Positions 33,174 to 43,787 of a stretch of 64,000 nucleotides of DNA are shown piece by piece. Below the pieces are notes generated by a model. It was not told the origin of the DNA. It did no database searches and was given only the letters and a program-made list of their open reading frames with translations. This stretch comes from Zea mays. Its lineage: Eukaryota > Streptophyta > Magnoliopsida > Poales > Poaceae. The stretch spans positions 266,498,622-266,562,621 of the forward strand of contig NC_050096.1 in NCBI RefSeq assembly GCF_902167145.1, given 5' to 3'. Within the stretch, counting starts at the first letter, position 1; each line of letters opens with the position of its first letter. The translations under genes were made by a program, and so were the position numbers.

Positions 33174-35535
33174 TCATACTTCACTGACATTGGATGGTTG
33201 CTTCCAATTTGAAACAGCTTCTACCTTAGATGGGTCCACTTCTATCCCTTCTGCAGTCAAGATATGCCCTAGGAAAGCTATCTTCTCTAACCAGAACTCA
33301 CACTTGCTGAACTTAGCATAAAGTTGATGTGCTCTGAGTCTTCCGAGGACGATTCGAAGGTGATGCTCATGGTCCTTGCGATTCTTGGAATAAATAAGGA
33401 TGTCGTCGATGAAGACTACGACAAACTTATCCAATTCTTCCATAAATACCTTATTCATGAGGTTCATGAAAAAGGCGGGTGCGTTTGTTAGCCCAAATGG
33501 CATCACTGTGAATTCATATTGCCCATATCTGGTGACGAATGCAGTTTTCTGAATGTCTGCCTCCTTAATTCTCAGTTGGTGATACCCTGACCTGAGGTCT
33601 ATCTTGGAGAAGTATTTGGCTCCTTGCAGTTGGTCGAAGAGGTCATCGATCCGAGGGAGAGGGTACTTATTTTTGATTGTAACTTCGTTCAAGGATCGAT
33701 AATCAATACACATCCTCATACTCCCATCCTTTTTGGTAACGAAAAGAACGGGTGCTCCCCAGGGAGACGAACTGGGACGGATGTACCCTTTTTGTTGTAG
33801 TTCTGAAATCTGGAGTTTCAATTCTGCCAACTCAGTGGGGGCCATGCGGTATGGTCTCTTCGTGATGGGTGCAGTGCCGGGAATGAGATCTATATAGAAC
33901 TCTACTCCTCTCTCTGGTGGCATCCCGGGCAACTCTTCTGGAAATACATCTTCAAACTCCTTGATTACAGACATGCTTTCTACTGCCAGATTAAATATCA
34001 TTGGATCATTTGCGGGCGGTTGGACTTGACAGGAAACTGCCTTTCCTTGGTGATCTATGAGAAGAACAGTCTTGCTTGCGCAGCTGATAACACCCTTGTG
34101 CTTAGCTAGCCAATCCATTCCTAGGATTACATCAATTCCTTGGGATGGCAAGATGGTTAAGTCTGCCAGGAACACTACCCCACTTAAAAGGATTCTGACT
34201 TGGGAACACCTGAGTTTGCACAGGAGGTCTGATCCCGGGGTTCGGGTGACCAAAGGGATAGCTAGTGGTGTAGAGGGAATGCCATGCTTTTCCACAAACT
34301 TAGCAGCTATGAAAGAATGGGATGCTCCTGAATCAAAAAGCACAGTAGCGGGAGTAAATTCAACAAGGAACTCACCGAGCACTACTCCCGGGGCTTGCTG
34401 AGCCTCTTGAGCGTCGATGTGGTTGACCCGGGCCCTGCCCTGGTACTGAGTCCTGCTCTGCTGGCTATTGGAAGGAAGCGCCTTGGAGGTAGGTGCCGAT
34501 GGAATCTTGGGGCCATTCACCGAGTTGGAGTAGGTTGGTCCTGGTGCCTTCAACTGAGGGCAGTTGTTCTTGAAGTGACTGGGGTCCCCGCAGTGCCAAC
34601 AGGTGTTGGCTGGCGGCTGGTTGCTTGCAACGGAGGGTGCCTGATGGGAGCTCTGACTCTGCTGACTGTAGCACGATGGAGAGGGTCCAGATTGCTTATT
34701 GAAGCTTGGACCCCTGGGTGGAAGCCCAAAGGGTCGAGCTCTCTGGTGACGTTCTTGCTGTTGTGCTCGGAGGACCTGGAATTTCCTCTTGATGTGCCCT
34801 TTTTCTTCCTCTTTTGCTCTTTCCACTTGAATAGCTTTGTTGGAGAGGTGAGAGAAGCTGTGGAAGTCTTGGCTGGCGAGGATGGTCTTAAGCTCGGGTC
34901 TTAACCCTCTCAGAAAACGGGCCATCTTTCTGGACTCTGTGCTGACGTCCTCAGGCGCGTAGCGGGCCAGCTCTGTGAACTTGTGCACATACTCACTGAC
35001 TGTTCTCCCGCCTTGAGTTAGCTCCCGGAACTCATCCTCCTTGAGTTGAACTATCCCCTGGGGTACGTGGTGCTCACGGAAGGCTGCTTCGAATTCTGCC
35101 CATGTAGCATCTCTGACGGCTTCACTGAAAGTGTCCCACCATGCTAAAGCCATTCCTGAAAGCTGATGAGCTGCCAGTTGAACACGCTGATTCTCAGGAC
35201 AAGCGATGGCTTCTAACTTCCTCTTGATCGTGCGAAGCCAGTCATCTGCATCGAGGGGATTGCTGGACCCCGCAAACGTGGGAGGCTTGAGTCTCAGAAA
35301 TTCTCCCATTCTGTCCTGGGGCCTTCCACCGCCTGGGCGCTGGTTTTTCCAGACTTCGAGTGAGGACTTCAATGAGTCTGGTTTGATTGGCCAGCACTTG
35401 GGCTAGGTCTAGTGGTAGTTCCGGAGGTGCGGGGAGGTGGGTCTCACCCCCTTCTCCGCCAGCCTCTCCTTCAGCTCCTAGAGGAAGTCTTGCTCCAATC
35501 CCGGAGGCGGTAGGCGTGGTTCTATCCGAAGCCAT
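33174..35535 (-). pseudogene. Chromovirus gag, protease and RT with a frameshift and a stop
   Basis: The gag start is taken as the ATG at 35535 (MASDRTTPTASG). One extra A in an A run near 35350 shifts the frame, after which a 732-codon frame runs from 35372. It shows a retrotrans_gag core ([34 protein letters not shown]), CCHC knuckle [14 protein letters not shown], protease [10 protein letters not shown] and [12 protein letters not shown], and RT with [12 protein letters not shown], catalytic [12 protein letters not shown] and FLGHIL. A TGA at 33174-33176 replaces an Arg codon before the YYRRF motif. All polyprotein domains are on one frame as usual for chromoviruses. Confidence 0.94.
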
Positions 35536-35644
35536 CTGCCATGGGAAGAGAGTCACTATTATGCACATGCCATTTTTTTAACTAGTTATTTTATTCATTA
35601 CATCAAGCCATTACATAACACAATACACTGCTACCACTAGCTCA

Positions 35645-36478
35645 TCACACGCGGTTGCTATCTAAGGTACCCCCGAACTCTTTCTCTAACGTGTCCCCAA
35701 ATTCCTTGAGAAGGTCATCAAGGCTGGCCAGGGACATGTCCTCGGGGTCAGACTGGTTCCTAGGAGGGTTTTCTTCTTGCTGCTCAGTCTGACATCCTTG
35801 GCTTTTGGTCTTCTTGCGGATTTTTCTTGCGGGGGCAAGCTTCTTCAGTTTCTTGTCGTAGTCCATTTTGAGGGTGCGGTAAGCTTCACGGGTATTGGTC
35901 TCTTCGCCTTCAGCTATCGAGAGGCTCTCTTGAAGGGACACTTTTTCTTCTGAAAGTTCCCTGACTTTTTGCTCCAGGCTTTCCACCCGGGAGGTTAGGG
36001 AGGTGCAGTGGAGGGCGAGGTCATCATATTGGTTATCAAGGGTATGAAGGTATCCAGCCATGTAGACAATGGTGGGATCATTCTCAATAGGATCTCCTCC
36101 TGATAGGGCCTGAAGTCTTTTCCTCCAGGTGGGGGTATTCTTGTTGCTGGGTGGAAAGTAGCGAAGGGGGGTTTCAATGATTACTTTGTTGTAGTTCTGA
36201 CACAGTTGTCGGAGGGCTTTTCGGGCGACATTTTGGCAAGCATCTAGGAAATGGTCTCCGGTGAAAGTGACTTGGAAGGAACGTTGGTTTGGATAGCTTT
36301 GGCTTTCCCCCAGGTAGACTGCCATAGAGCATCTCATCATTCCGCCCTCGATATGCTCCGTCCAGACGTATTCCGGCTTCTTGCGGATTCCCATGCGGAG
36401 CGCATAGCTTCGCAAGAGGCGTGGGAACCCTTCCACTTCTGAGCAGTAGGATGACTTAATGGCCAGAGAGTCTTCCAT
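35645..36478 (-). CDS. Chromovirus accessory ORF, 277 codons, function unknown
   Basis: It is uninterrupted, in the same sense as gag-pol, and sits between the primer site (36608-36619) and gag (35535), so it would be the first ORF on the genomic RNA. Residues about 17-95 show a helix, a PEYVW...GGMMRCSMAVYLG...FQVTF strand-like series and a helix CQNVARKALRQL. This order resembles a double-stranded RNA-binding domain, but the lysine pair usual in the last helix is absent. A PLRYFPP motif follows at 104-110. Residues about 145-215 form a Leu/Glu/Lys-rich coiled coil, 209-225 are strongly basic (nuclear-signal-like), and 227-232 read QGCQTE. The C-terminus is acidic. It is not gag, env or a known enzyme to me. 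The RNA-binding idea is inference. Confidence 0.6.
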   Translation of the reverse strand: MEDSLAIKSSYCSEVEGFPRLLRSYALRMGIRKKPEYVWTEHIEGGMMRCSMAVYLGESQSYPNQRSFQVTFTGDHFLDACQNVARKALRQLCQNYNKVIIETPLRYFPPSNKNTPTWRKRLQALSGGDPIENDPTIVYMAGYLHTLDNQYDDLALHCTSLTSRVESLEQKVRELSEEKVSLQESLSIAEGEETNTREAYRTLKMDYDKKLKKLAPARKIRKKTKSQGCQTEQQEENPPRNQSDPEDMSLASLDDLLKEFGDTLEKEFGGTLDSNRV

Positions 36479-36607
36479 CTGGAATAGGAAAAGAAGGGTC
36501 TTGTTAAAACCGGGGAAGGGAAGAGAAAACTTTTCTTGAGGTAAGAGGTATTTTCTTTTTAAGGTAAGTTTTAGGGTCAGGGCTGCGACCTACGGCCAGT
36601 CCTATGG

Positions 36608-36619
36608 CTCTGATACCAC
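36608..36619 (-). other. Primer-binding site of the chromovirus
   Basis: The minus strand reads TGGTATCAGAGC two bases after the 5' LTR, a perfect match to the complement of the initiator tRNA-Met 3' end. Confidence 0.92.
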
Positions 36620-36621
36620 CT

Positions 36622-39467
36622 GAAGCGTCCCGATCCTTTGGGACTCAAATGTGAAACAATTACTAGTCCCAGGAGGCTAGTAAACACATTCCTTACTTCA
36701 AATAGTACAGAGTTTAGATAAAATTTATTACAATACCGGGGTACAAGCTCGAGAGAGCCAAATAGAGAAGCGCAGTAGGAAAATACACTAGCCCAAGCCA
36801 CAAGCAGAACTGGGTGCAGACATAGCCCTCTTAATCAAGCATAGCAGAAAAGAAGTCCTCGGCTGCTGAAAAACATAAAATAAATCTGGGTGAATACACT
36901 AGGTATTCCGCAAGCCCACCCCGCTCCCGTAGAGAGAAAGAGGCCTATGATGTACATGCTCAATTTGGTGGAGTTGAAGTCACTCATCATTTTCTTAGAG
37001 AAAGGCAGTTGCTTGAAGGTTTACCCCATGGTCTTAAAAGTAACCAAAAACTCAACCGCCACTGAGCTTCCCGCTCCCGTGGCCTTAGTTCTTCCTTAAC
37101 ACCTACTCATTCACACATTCCCCCTTTTCTTGAAATTCATAGAGAAAGTTCTAATTGCCATACCATACCGGACTCATCCATACCAGTGGACACGGACTAT
37201 TCGAATAGGTTTCAACTCTGCGCAGAGGGGTACACTTTACCCACTAGCCCGGTTTCTGCGATCTCACCGTCGCGAGACCCGAATGCCGGATCTCTTTCCT
37301 TACCCGTACGTCCTAACCTTAACGGTTATCCGGAAGGAGTCAGGCCACCACCATGCCCAAACCGGACAAAACTTTCCCCTTCCTTATCCTCCCGGTGCTC
37401 CCCAGCCTTCTTAACCCTGGGGTTGGACCGCACGAGTTCGGATCGAGTGACTGCCCACACAGTCTCGAGTGGTTGTACGATAAAGGAGTACAGGTAGTGA
37501 AAATGACAAGCCGGTCCTTATATGAGGGGACAATCCTTCTGCTCACGCCTAAACCAGCTGAGCCAACACCTTAGGCCCTCCCCTAAACCAGGGAGTCCCA
37601 GATCATCCCACTCTCAAGGTGATGAGGGTGAGTACCCTTCATCGCATAACTTTTCCAAAAAGAGGTTTTATTTGGAGAAACACTTTGCCCTACTTCCAGA
37701 TCCACATTTCGTAACCGGAATAATATGTTAATGCGGGCCATCTCTCACTCACAATGCAATATTCCCCCATGATTCCCGGCCTAGGCAATGGTAGAGAGAA
37801 TAGGTAATTTATGCATCAAGGGAAGGATGGACTTGCCTTCGTCGAAGCTCTCCTGGCACAGAAGATCTACTTCCGGAAGTTCGGGCTCTGGTCCCTCTCC
37901 CGGGGCTACGGGTTCCGGATTAACGGTCCCCGCTTCCTCTAGGAAAACAGGCAATAAAACAATACATCAACAAGGATTCACAAATTATAGTGTGTCATTT
38001 TCTAACATCATTATTGCATGTGACCTTAGAAATTATTTTTGATAATTTTTAGTGCATAAAATATTGAGGAGACTAATTAAAGGAGGAAAATGCTGAAAAA
38101 GGAAAAAGAAAAAGGGTTTCAGCTCTGGTGGGCCGGGTGGAAGGAATCTGGCCCAGCCAGGCGCGAGTGCGCGCGGGCACGAATGCGCCGGCCCAGTTGC
38201 GGCCCAGGGCAAGGGACGGCGCGGGCGCGCGAAGGTGACGGCGTCGCCGCGGGCCCCACTTGCCAGAGAGAACGGGAGGGGGAAGAGAACGACGTCAGGT
38301 TGACGGGGGGGGATGAACCGGCCGTCCGCGGGGAGGACCCGGCCGCCGGTGGGCTCGGCGGCGGTTCGCCGCCGGTGGCCCGGTTTTTGGACAGTGAGCA
38401 GGTGGTTTAGCACGGGCGGCAGTTGGCGATTCTCATGGTAAGTTCAATTTGGCCAGAGGGGGTCGGGAGGGGGCTGCCCATGGGGAGGGGGCGGAGTTCC
38501 GCGGCGGGGATCGCCGCCGGTGGGCTCTGGGTGGGGAACGGGGGCTGGAAGGTGGCGCTTCGGGTTCGTGGCTACGCGAGGGAGCTGCTCGGCTCACTCA
38601 ATTCCTTGCCGGACCAACAGAGAAGGAGAGGGAGGAGGAGGAAGAGACTCACCGGAGGGGAAGACGACGCCGGCGCTTTGCGAATTGAGCTCGGGGGAGG
38701 GGAGGAGAGGGATGGCCGAAGCTGGTGCGAGGAAGAAGGAACTCGGGGGGAGCTTTTTATAGGCGTGCGGGGGAAGGGGGGCGGTGGAGCTCCCTGACTC
38801 CGGCGAGCTTCTCGGTGCCGCCATAAATGGCGCACAACGCCGCCGAGGGGACGCTACGGCGGGGCGGTACCGGCGAGGACGCTGGTCAAGGGGAGGAGGA
38901 CGGAGCGGTGCCAAACTTCCCTGTGCGGCAGGATGGCAGAGGGGAGGACGGAGGCGACGGCCGGAGGTGACTTCGGCGAGGGGACGGCGGACGGACGACG
39001 AAGCAACTGACTCGTGGGGTCGCTTGGTCAGAGGGAGCGAGCGTGCGAGAGAGCGGGTGGCTGACGGGTGGGGACGTCTTGTCAGCGAGAGGGAGGGCGG
39101 GGTGTGGAGCGGCTGTCGCGCGCGCGGAAGCAGGCCGAAGTTGGGCCGAATGCGGGCGCGTGGGAAGGGAGAGGTCGCGGGCTTGGGCCGGGATTCGGTC
39201 CAGCAGGGGGAGGAGAGAGCTTTTCCCTTTTTCTTTTTACTTTCTAATTTCTATTTCCCATTTTGCCCCTTTTTCTTTGAACAAAAATATTTTGTGAATA
39301 CTCTAAGTGTTTAGAAAATAGAATCTAAGTGAGGTGCTTTGTGATCAAACAAAATGCATGCATATGATGAAAGAAAACTAGTGGAGGTATTGGAATTAAA
39401 GGATGAAGGGAGGGGAAAGGGGTAGATTAGGGTTTCAAACCTGGGTTAGGATTTTTGGGATGCTACA
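36622..39467 (-). repeat. 5' LTR of the chromovirus
   Basis: 2846 bp. It carries the promoter for the element, with a TATA box at 38755-38761 on the minus strand. It is nearly identical to 28207-31059. Confidence 0.95.
38755..38761 (-). promoter_or_regulatory. TATA box of the chromovirus 5' LTR
   Basis: The minus strand reads CCTATAAAAAGCTCCCC. The same string is in the other LTR at 30347-30353. It is the only good TATA match I saw in the LTR. Confidence 0.6.
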
Positions 39468-39472
39468 CCTAC

Positions 39473-41779
39473 ACACCACATCAAAATGGTGTAGTAGAGA
39501 GGAAGAACAGGACGCTCATCGATATGGCGAGGACGATGCTTGGAGAATTCAAGACCCCCGAGCGCTTTTGGTCGGAAGCCGTGAACACGGCTTGCCACGC
39601 CATCAACCGGGTCTACCTTCACCGCCTCCTCAAGAAGACTTCGTATGAGCTTCTAACCGGTAACAAACCCAATGTGTCTTACTTTCGTGTATTTGGGAGC
39701 AAGTGTTATATTCTTGTGAAGAAAGGTAGAACTTCTAAATTTGCTCCCAAAGCTGTAGAAGGGTTTTTATTAGGTTATGACTCAAATACAAAGGCGTATA
39801 GGGTCTTCAACAAGTCATCGGGTTTGGTTGAAGTCTCTAGCGACGTTGTATTTGATGAAACTAATGGCTCTCCAAGAGAGCAAGTTGTTGATCTTGATGA
39901 TGTAGATGAAGAAGACGTTCCAACGGCCGCAATGCGCACCATGGTGATTGGCGATGTGCGACCACAGGAACAATTGGAGCAAGATCAACCTTCTTCCTCA
40001 ACAATGGTGAATCCCCCAACCCAAGATGACGAACAGGTACCTCAAGTGGAGGCGCGTGATCAAGGGGGAGCACAAGATGTCCAAGTTGAAGAGGAAGAAG
40101 CACCTCAGGCACCTCCAACCCAAGTTCGAGCGACGATTCAAAGGAATCATCCCGTCGACCAAATTTTGGGTGATATTAGCAAGGGAGTAACTACTCGCTC
40201 TAGATTGGTGAATTTTTGTGAGCATTACTCTTTTGTCTCTTCTATTGAGCCTTTCAGGGTAGAAGAGGCCTTGCTAGATCCGGACTGGGTGTTGGCCATG
40301 CAGGAAGAGCTCAATAATTTCAAGAGGAATGAAGTTTGGACACTGGTGCCTCGTCCCAAGCAAAACATTGTGGGAACCAAGTGGGTGTTCCGCAACAAAC
40401 AGGACGAGCACGGGGTGGTGACGAGGAACAAGGCTCGACTTGTGGCAAAAGGTTATGCCCAAGTCGCAGGTTTGGACTTTGAGGAGACTTTTGCTCCTGT
40501 GGCTAGGCTAGAATCAATTCGTATTTTGCTAGCATATGCCGCTCACCATTCTTTCAGGTTGTTCCAAATGGATGTGAAGAGCGCTTTCCTCAACGGGCCG
40601 GTCAAGGAGGAGGTGTACGTGGAGCAACCCCCTGGCTTCGAGGATGAACGGTACCCCGACCACGTGTGTAAGCTCTCTAAGGCGCTCTATGGACTTAAGC
40701 AAGCCCCAAGAGCATGGTATGAATGCCTTAGAGACTTTTTAATTGCTAATGCTTTCAAGGTTGGGAAAGCCGATCCAACTCTTTTCACTAAGACTTGCGA
40801 TGGTGATCTTTTTGTGTACCAAATTTATGTCGATGACATAATATTTGGTTCTACTAACCAAAAGTCTTGTGAAGAGTTTAGCAGGGTGATGACGCAGAAA
40901 TTTGAGATGTCGATGATGGGCGAGTTGAACTACTTCCTTGGGTTCCAAGTGAAGCAACTCAAGGATGGCACCTTCATCTCCCAAACAAAGTACACGCAAG
41001 ACTTGCTAAAGCGGTTTGGGATGAAGGACACCAAGCCCGCAAATACGCCGATGGGAACTGACGGACACACCGACCTCAACAAAGGAGGTAAGTCCGTTGA
41101 TCAAAAAGCATACCGGTCCATGATAGGGTCTTTACTTTATTTATGTGCTAGTAGACCGGATATTATGCTTAGCGTATGCATGTGTGCTAGATTTCAATCT
41201 GATCCAAGGGAGTGTCACTTAGTGGTCGTGAAGCGAATTCTTAGATATTTAGTCGCTACGCCTTGCTTCGGGATCTGGTATCCAAAGGGGTCCAACTTTG
41301 ACTTGATTGGATATTCAGATTCCGACTATGCTGGATGTAAGGTCGATAGGAAGAGTACATCAGGGACGTGCCAATTCTTAGGAAGGTCCCTGGTGTTATG
41401 GAACTCTAAGAAACAAACTTCCGTTGCCCTATCCACCGCTGAGGCCGAGTATGTTGCCGCAGGACAGTGTTGCGCGCAACTACTTTGGATGCGGCAAACC
41501 CTCCGGGACTTTGGCTACAATCTGAGCAAAGTCCCACTCCTATGTGATAATGAGAGTGCTATCCGAATAGCGGAAAATCCTGTTGAGCACAACCGCACAA
41601 AGCACATTGACATCCGGCATCACTTTTTGAGAGACCACCAGCAAAAGGGAGATATCGAAGTGTTTTATGTTAGCACCGAGAACTAGCTAGCCGATATCTT
41701 TACCAAGCCTCTAGATGAGAAGACCTTTTGCAGGCTGCGTAGTGAGCTAAATGTCTTAGATTCGCAGAACTTGGATTGA
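39473..41779 (+). pseudogene. Copia-2 pol, 3' part: end of integrase, RT, RNase H
   Basis: The integrase reading resumes right after the chromovirus and its duplication with [13 protein letters not shown], which holds the catalytic Glu (Gln is changed to His relative to copia-1). The frame then runs through the integrase C-terminus, an acidic linker, RT with [10 protein letters not shown] and catalytic [11 protein letters not shown], and RNase H with [19 protein letters not shown] at 41684-41686 (Gln codon in copia-1) stops it 31 codons before the natural end at 41779. The RNase H is not interrupted by the MITE seen in copia-1. Confidence 0.93.
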
Positions 41780-42548
41780 TTTATAGCATACATGTGTTTA
41801 TGCCTTTGATCATGTTCCTTATGCATTTTGTTGTTTACTTGTGGTGCTCAAGTTGTACATACACTCCCCAGACCTCACACGTCCTCTTGCAAGTGATGCA
41901 CATATTTAGGGGGAGATGTGCTACAACTTGACCCTTTGAGACTAACCATGTGTTTGAGTTTTCTTAATTTAGTCTCAAAGAAGGTTTAAAAGGGAAAAGG
42001 TGGACTTGGACCATGAAAGACTTCCACTACACTCCGATGAGAGGGTAACTTATTCCAAGTTCATCTCATGTACTCTTATTGCTCTTGTATTCTTATTTGA
42101 AGACTTTGGTGAGGCAATGGGGTTCAAGGGCCAAGATTGATCCCGTTTTGGTGCTTGATGCCAAAGGGGGAGAAAATAAAGGCCAAAGCAATAAATGGAT
42201 CAGCTACCACTTGAGAATTTTGAAAATAATAGAATAGAGCTTTTGTTTTGTCAAAATACTCTTATTGGCTCTTTTTGTCAAAAGTTGGTCTCTTGTGGGA
42301 AAATGGTTGATTATGGGAATAGGGGGAGTTTTTGATACTGTGATCAATTTCTATTGGAACAACTCTCTTTATGTCTCTACAAGTGTGTTTGAGGTTGATT
42401 TGCAAAAACAAACCAAGTGGTGGCAACGAATGATCCAAATATGCCAAATTTGAATTAAAAACAATTTTGAGTTCTCATTTGTATTGATGTTGCACTTCTT
42501 TTAGTTGCTTTTTATAGTGTTGGCATAAATCACCAAACAGGGGGAGAT
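41780..42548 (+). other. Copia-2 3' spacer with repeated purine tracts
   Basis: Non-coding. Purine tracts AGGGGGAGATG at about 41908, AAAGGGGGAGAAAA at about 42164, TAGGGGGAG at about 42322 and CAGGGGGAGAT at 42538-42548 (adjacent to the LTR) lie at positions equivalent to those in copia-1. Confidence 0.75.
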
Positions 42549-43787
42549 TGAAAGGGAAATGTACCCTTGGGCCATTTTTCTAAGTATTTTGGTGATTGAG
42601 TGCCAACACAAGTGCTTAAGTGTTAATCTATGCAAAGTGGTGGATAAAGTGCAAATCAAGTCAAAAGGTATGTTTCTAGACTTAGTACATTGTTTTATGG
42701 ACTAATGTATTGTGTCTAAGTGCTGGAAACAGGAGAAATCAAACTGGAAAAGAGATGGCCTTGTTCAGCCAAAGTCTGCTCAGTCTGGGTGCACCGGACT
42801 GTCCGGTGCGCCAGGCTGGCTCTGGCGAACTCGCTGCTCTCGGGACTTCATCGGCGGCGTACGGCTAAAATTCACCGGACTGTCCGGTGGTGCACCGGAC
42901 TGTCCGGTGAGCCAACGGTCGGCCGCGGAATCCGCGCGCGACGCGTGGCAAGAGCCAACGATCGAGAGGGGCACCGGACTGTCCGGTGTGCACCGGACTG
43001 TCCGGTGTGCACTGGACAGTGTCTGGTGCGCCAACGGCTAGGAATCTGCAACGGTCGGCTTCGCCAAATAAGGAAGGAGATCCGCACCGGACAGTGTCCG
43101 GTGGTGCACCGGACTGTCCGGTGCGCCAAGCGACAGAAGGCAAGAATTGCCTTCCTGGATTGCTCTCAACGGCTCCTAGCTGCCTTGGGGCTATAAAAGG
43201 GACCCCTAGGCGCATGGAGGAGAATACTAAGCATTCCTTGAGCAGTGTTGATCACTCACACTTCATTCTTGCGCACTTGTTCGACATTCTTAGTGATTTG
43301 AGCTTTGTTCTAGTGTGAAACTCGTGATAGTCTCTTGAGCTCAAGTCTGGGTCTTGTGTGTGCATATTTGCTGTGATCTTTGTGTCTTGTGTGAGTTGCT
43401 CATCCCTCCCTTACTCCGTGCTTCTTTGTGAACATCTTTGTAAGGGCGAGAGACTCCAAGTTGTGGAGATTCCTCGCAAGCGGGATAAAGTAAAGCAAAG
43501 CAAAACACCATGGTATTCAAGTAGGTCTTTGGACCACTTGAGAGGGGTTGATTGCAACCCTCGTCCATTGGGACGCCACAACGTGGAGTAGGCAAGTGTT
43601 GGACTTGGCCGAACCACGGGATAAACCACTGTGTCTATCTGTGTTGATCTTCTTGTGGTTATTGTGTTTTGCTAAGACTCCTCTCTAGCCACTTGGCATT
43701 ATTTGTGCTAACTCCTAATCTAGTTTTGTGAGTTAAATATCAAGTTTTTACAGGATCACATATTCACCCCCCCTCCAGGTGCTCTCA
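42549..43787 (+). repeat. 3' LTR of copia-2
   Basis: 1239 bp with eight palindromes (two more than its partner, one of them decayed to CACTGGAC...GTCTGGTG). The TATA box is at 43192-43198. It ends GGTGCTCTCA at 43787. Confidence 0.95.

Larger units (their letters stand above)
28207..39467 (-). mobile_element. Ty3/gypsy chromovirus (Tekay-like), full length, with an accessory ORF
   Basis: An 11,261-bp element flanked by CCTAC (28202-28206 and 39468-39472). The uninterrupted site is present in copia-1 at about 16976-16985. LTRs are 2853 bp (28207-31059) and 2846 bp (36622-39467); genes read on the minus strand. Order: perfect 12-base initiator tRNA-Met primer site, 277-codon accessory ORF, gag with CCHC knuckle, protease, RT, RNase H, integrase and chromodomain. 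By eye about 17 substitutions separate the LTRs (about 0.6%), plus a difference in a G run. Long LTRs and the C-terminal chromodomain suit the Tekay/Del clade. Gag-pol carries five lesions. Confidence 0.95.
23658..43787 (+). mobile_element. Copia-2: Ty1/copia Sirevirus, Opie/Ji-like, split by a chromovirus
   Basis: It is flanked by the duplication ACTTG (23653-23657 and 43788-43792), inserted between protease and RT of the Tat element. LTRs are 1218 bp (23658-24875) and 1239 bp (42549-43787). After removing the 11.3-kb chromovirus (28207-39467) the element is about 8.9 kb. Its proteins are close to those of copia-1 but the LTRs are clearly distinct in sequence, so it is a sister subfamily. 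The LTR pair differs at roughly 20 positions outside the palindromes (1.5-2%), older than copia-1. Gag has a one-base deletion and pol a late stop. Confidence 0.95.

Noticed and set aside
35645..36478. Accessory chromovirus ORF as an envelope gene
   Set aside because: It has no signal peptide or transmembrane segment and lies before gag rather than after pol.
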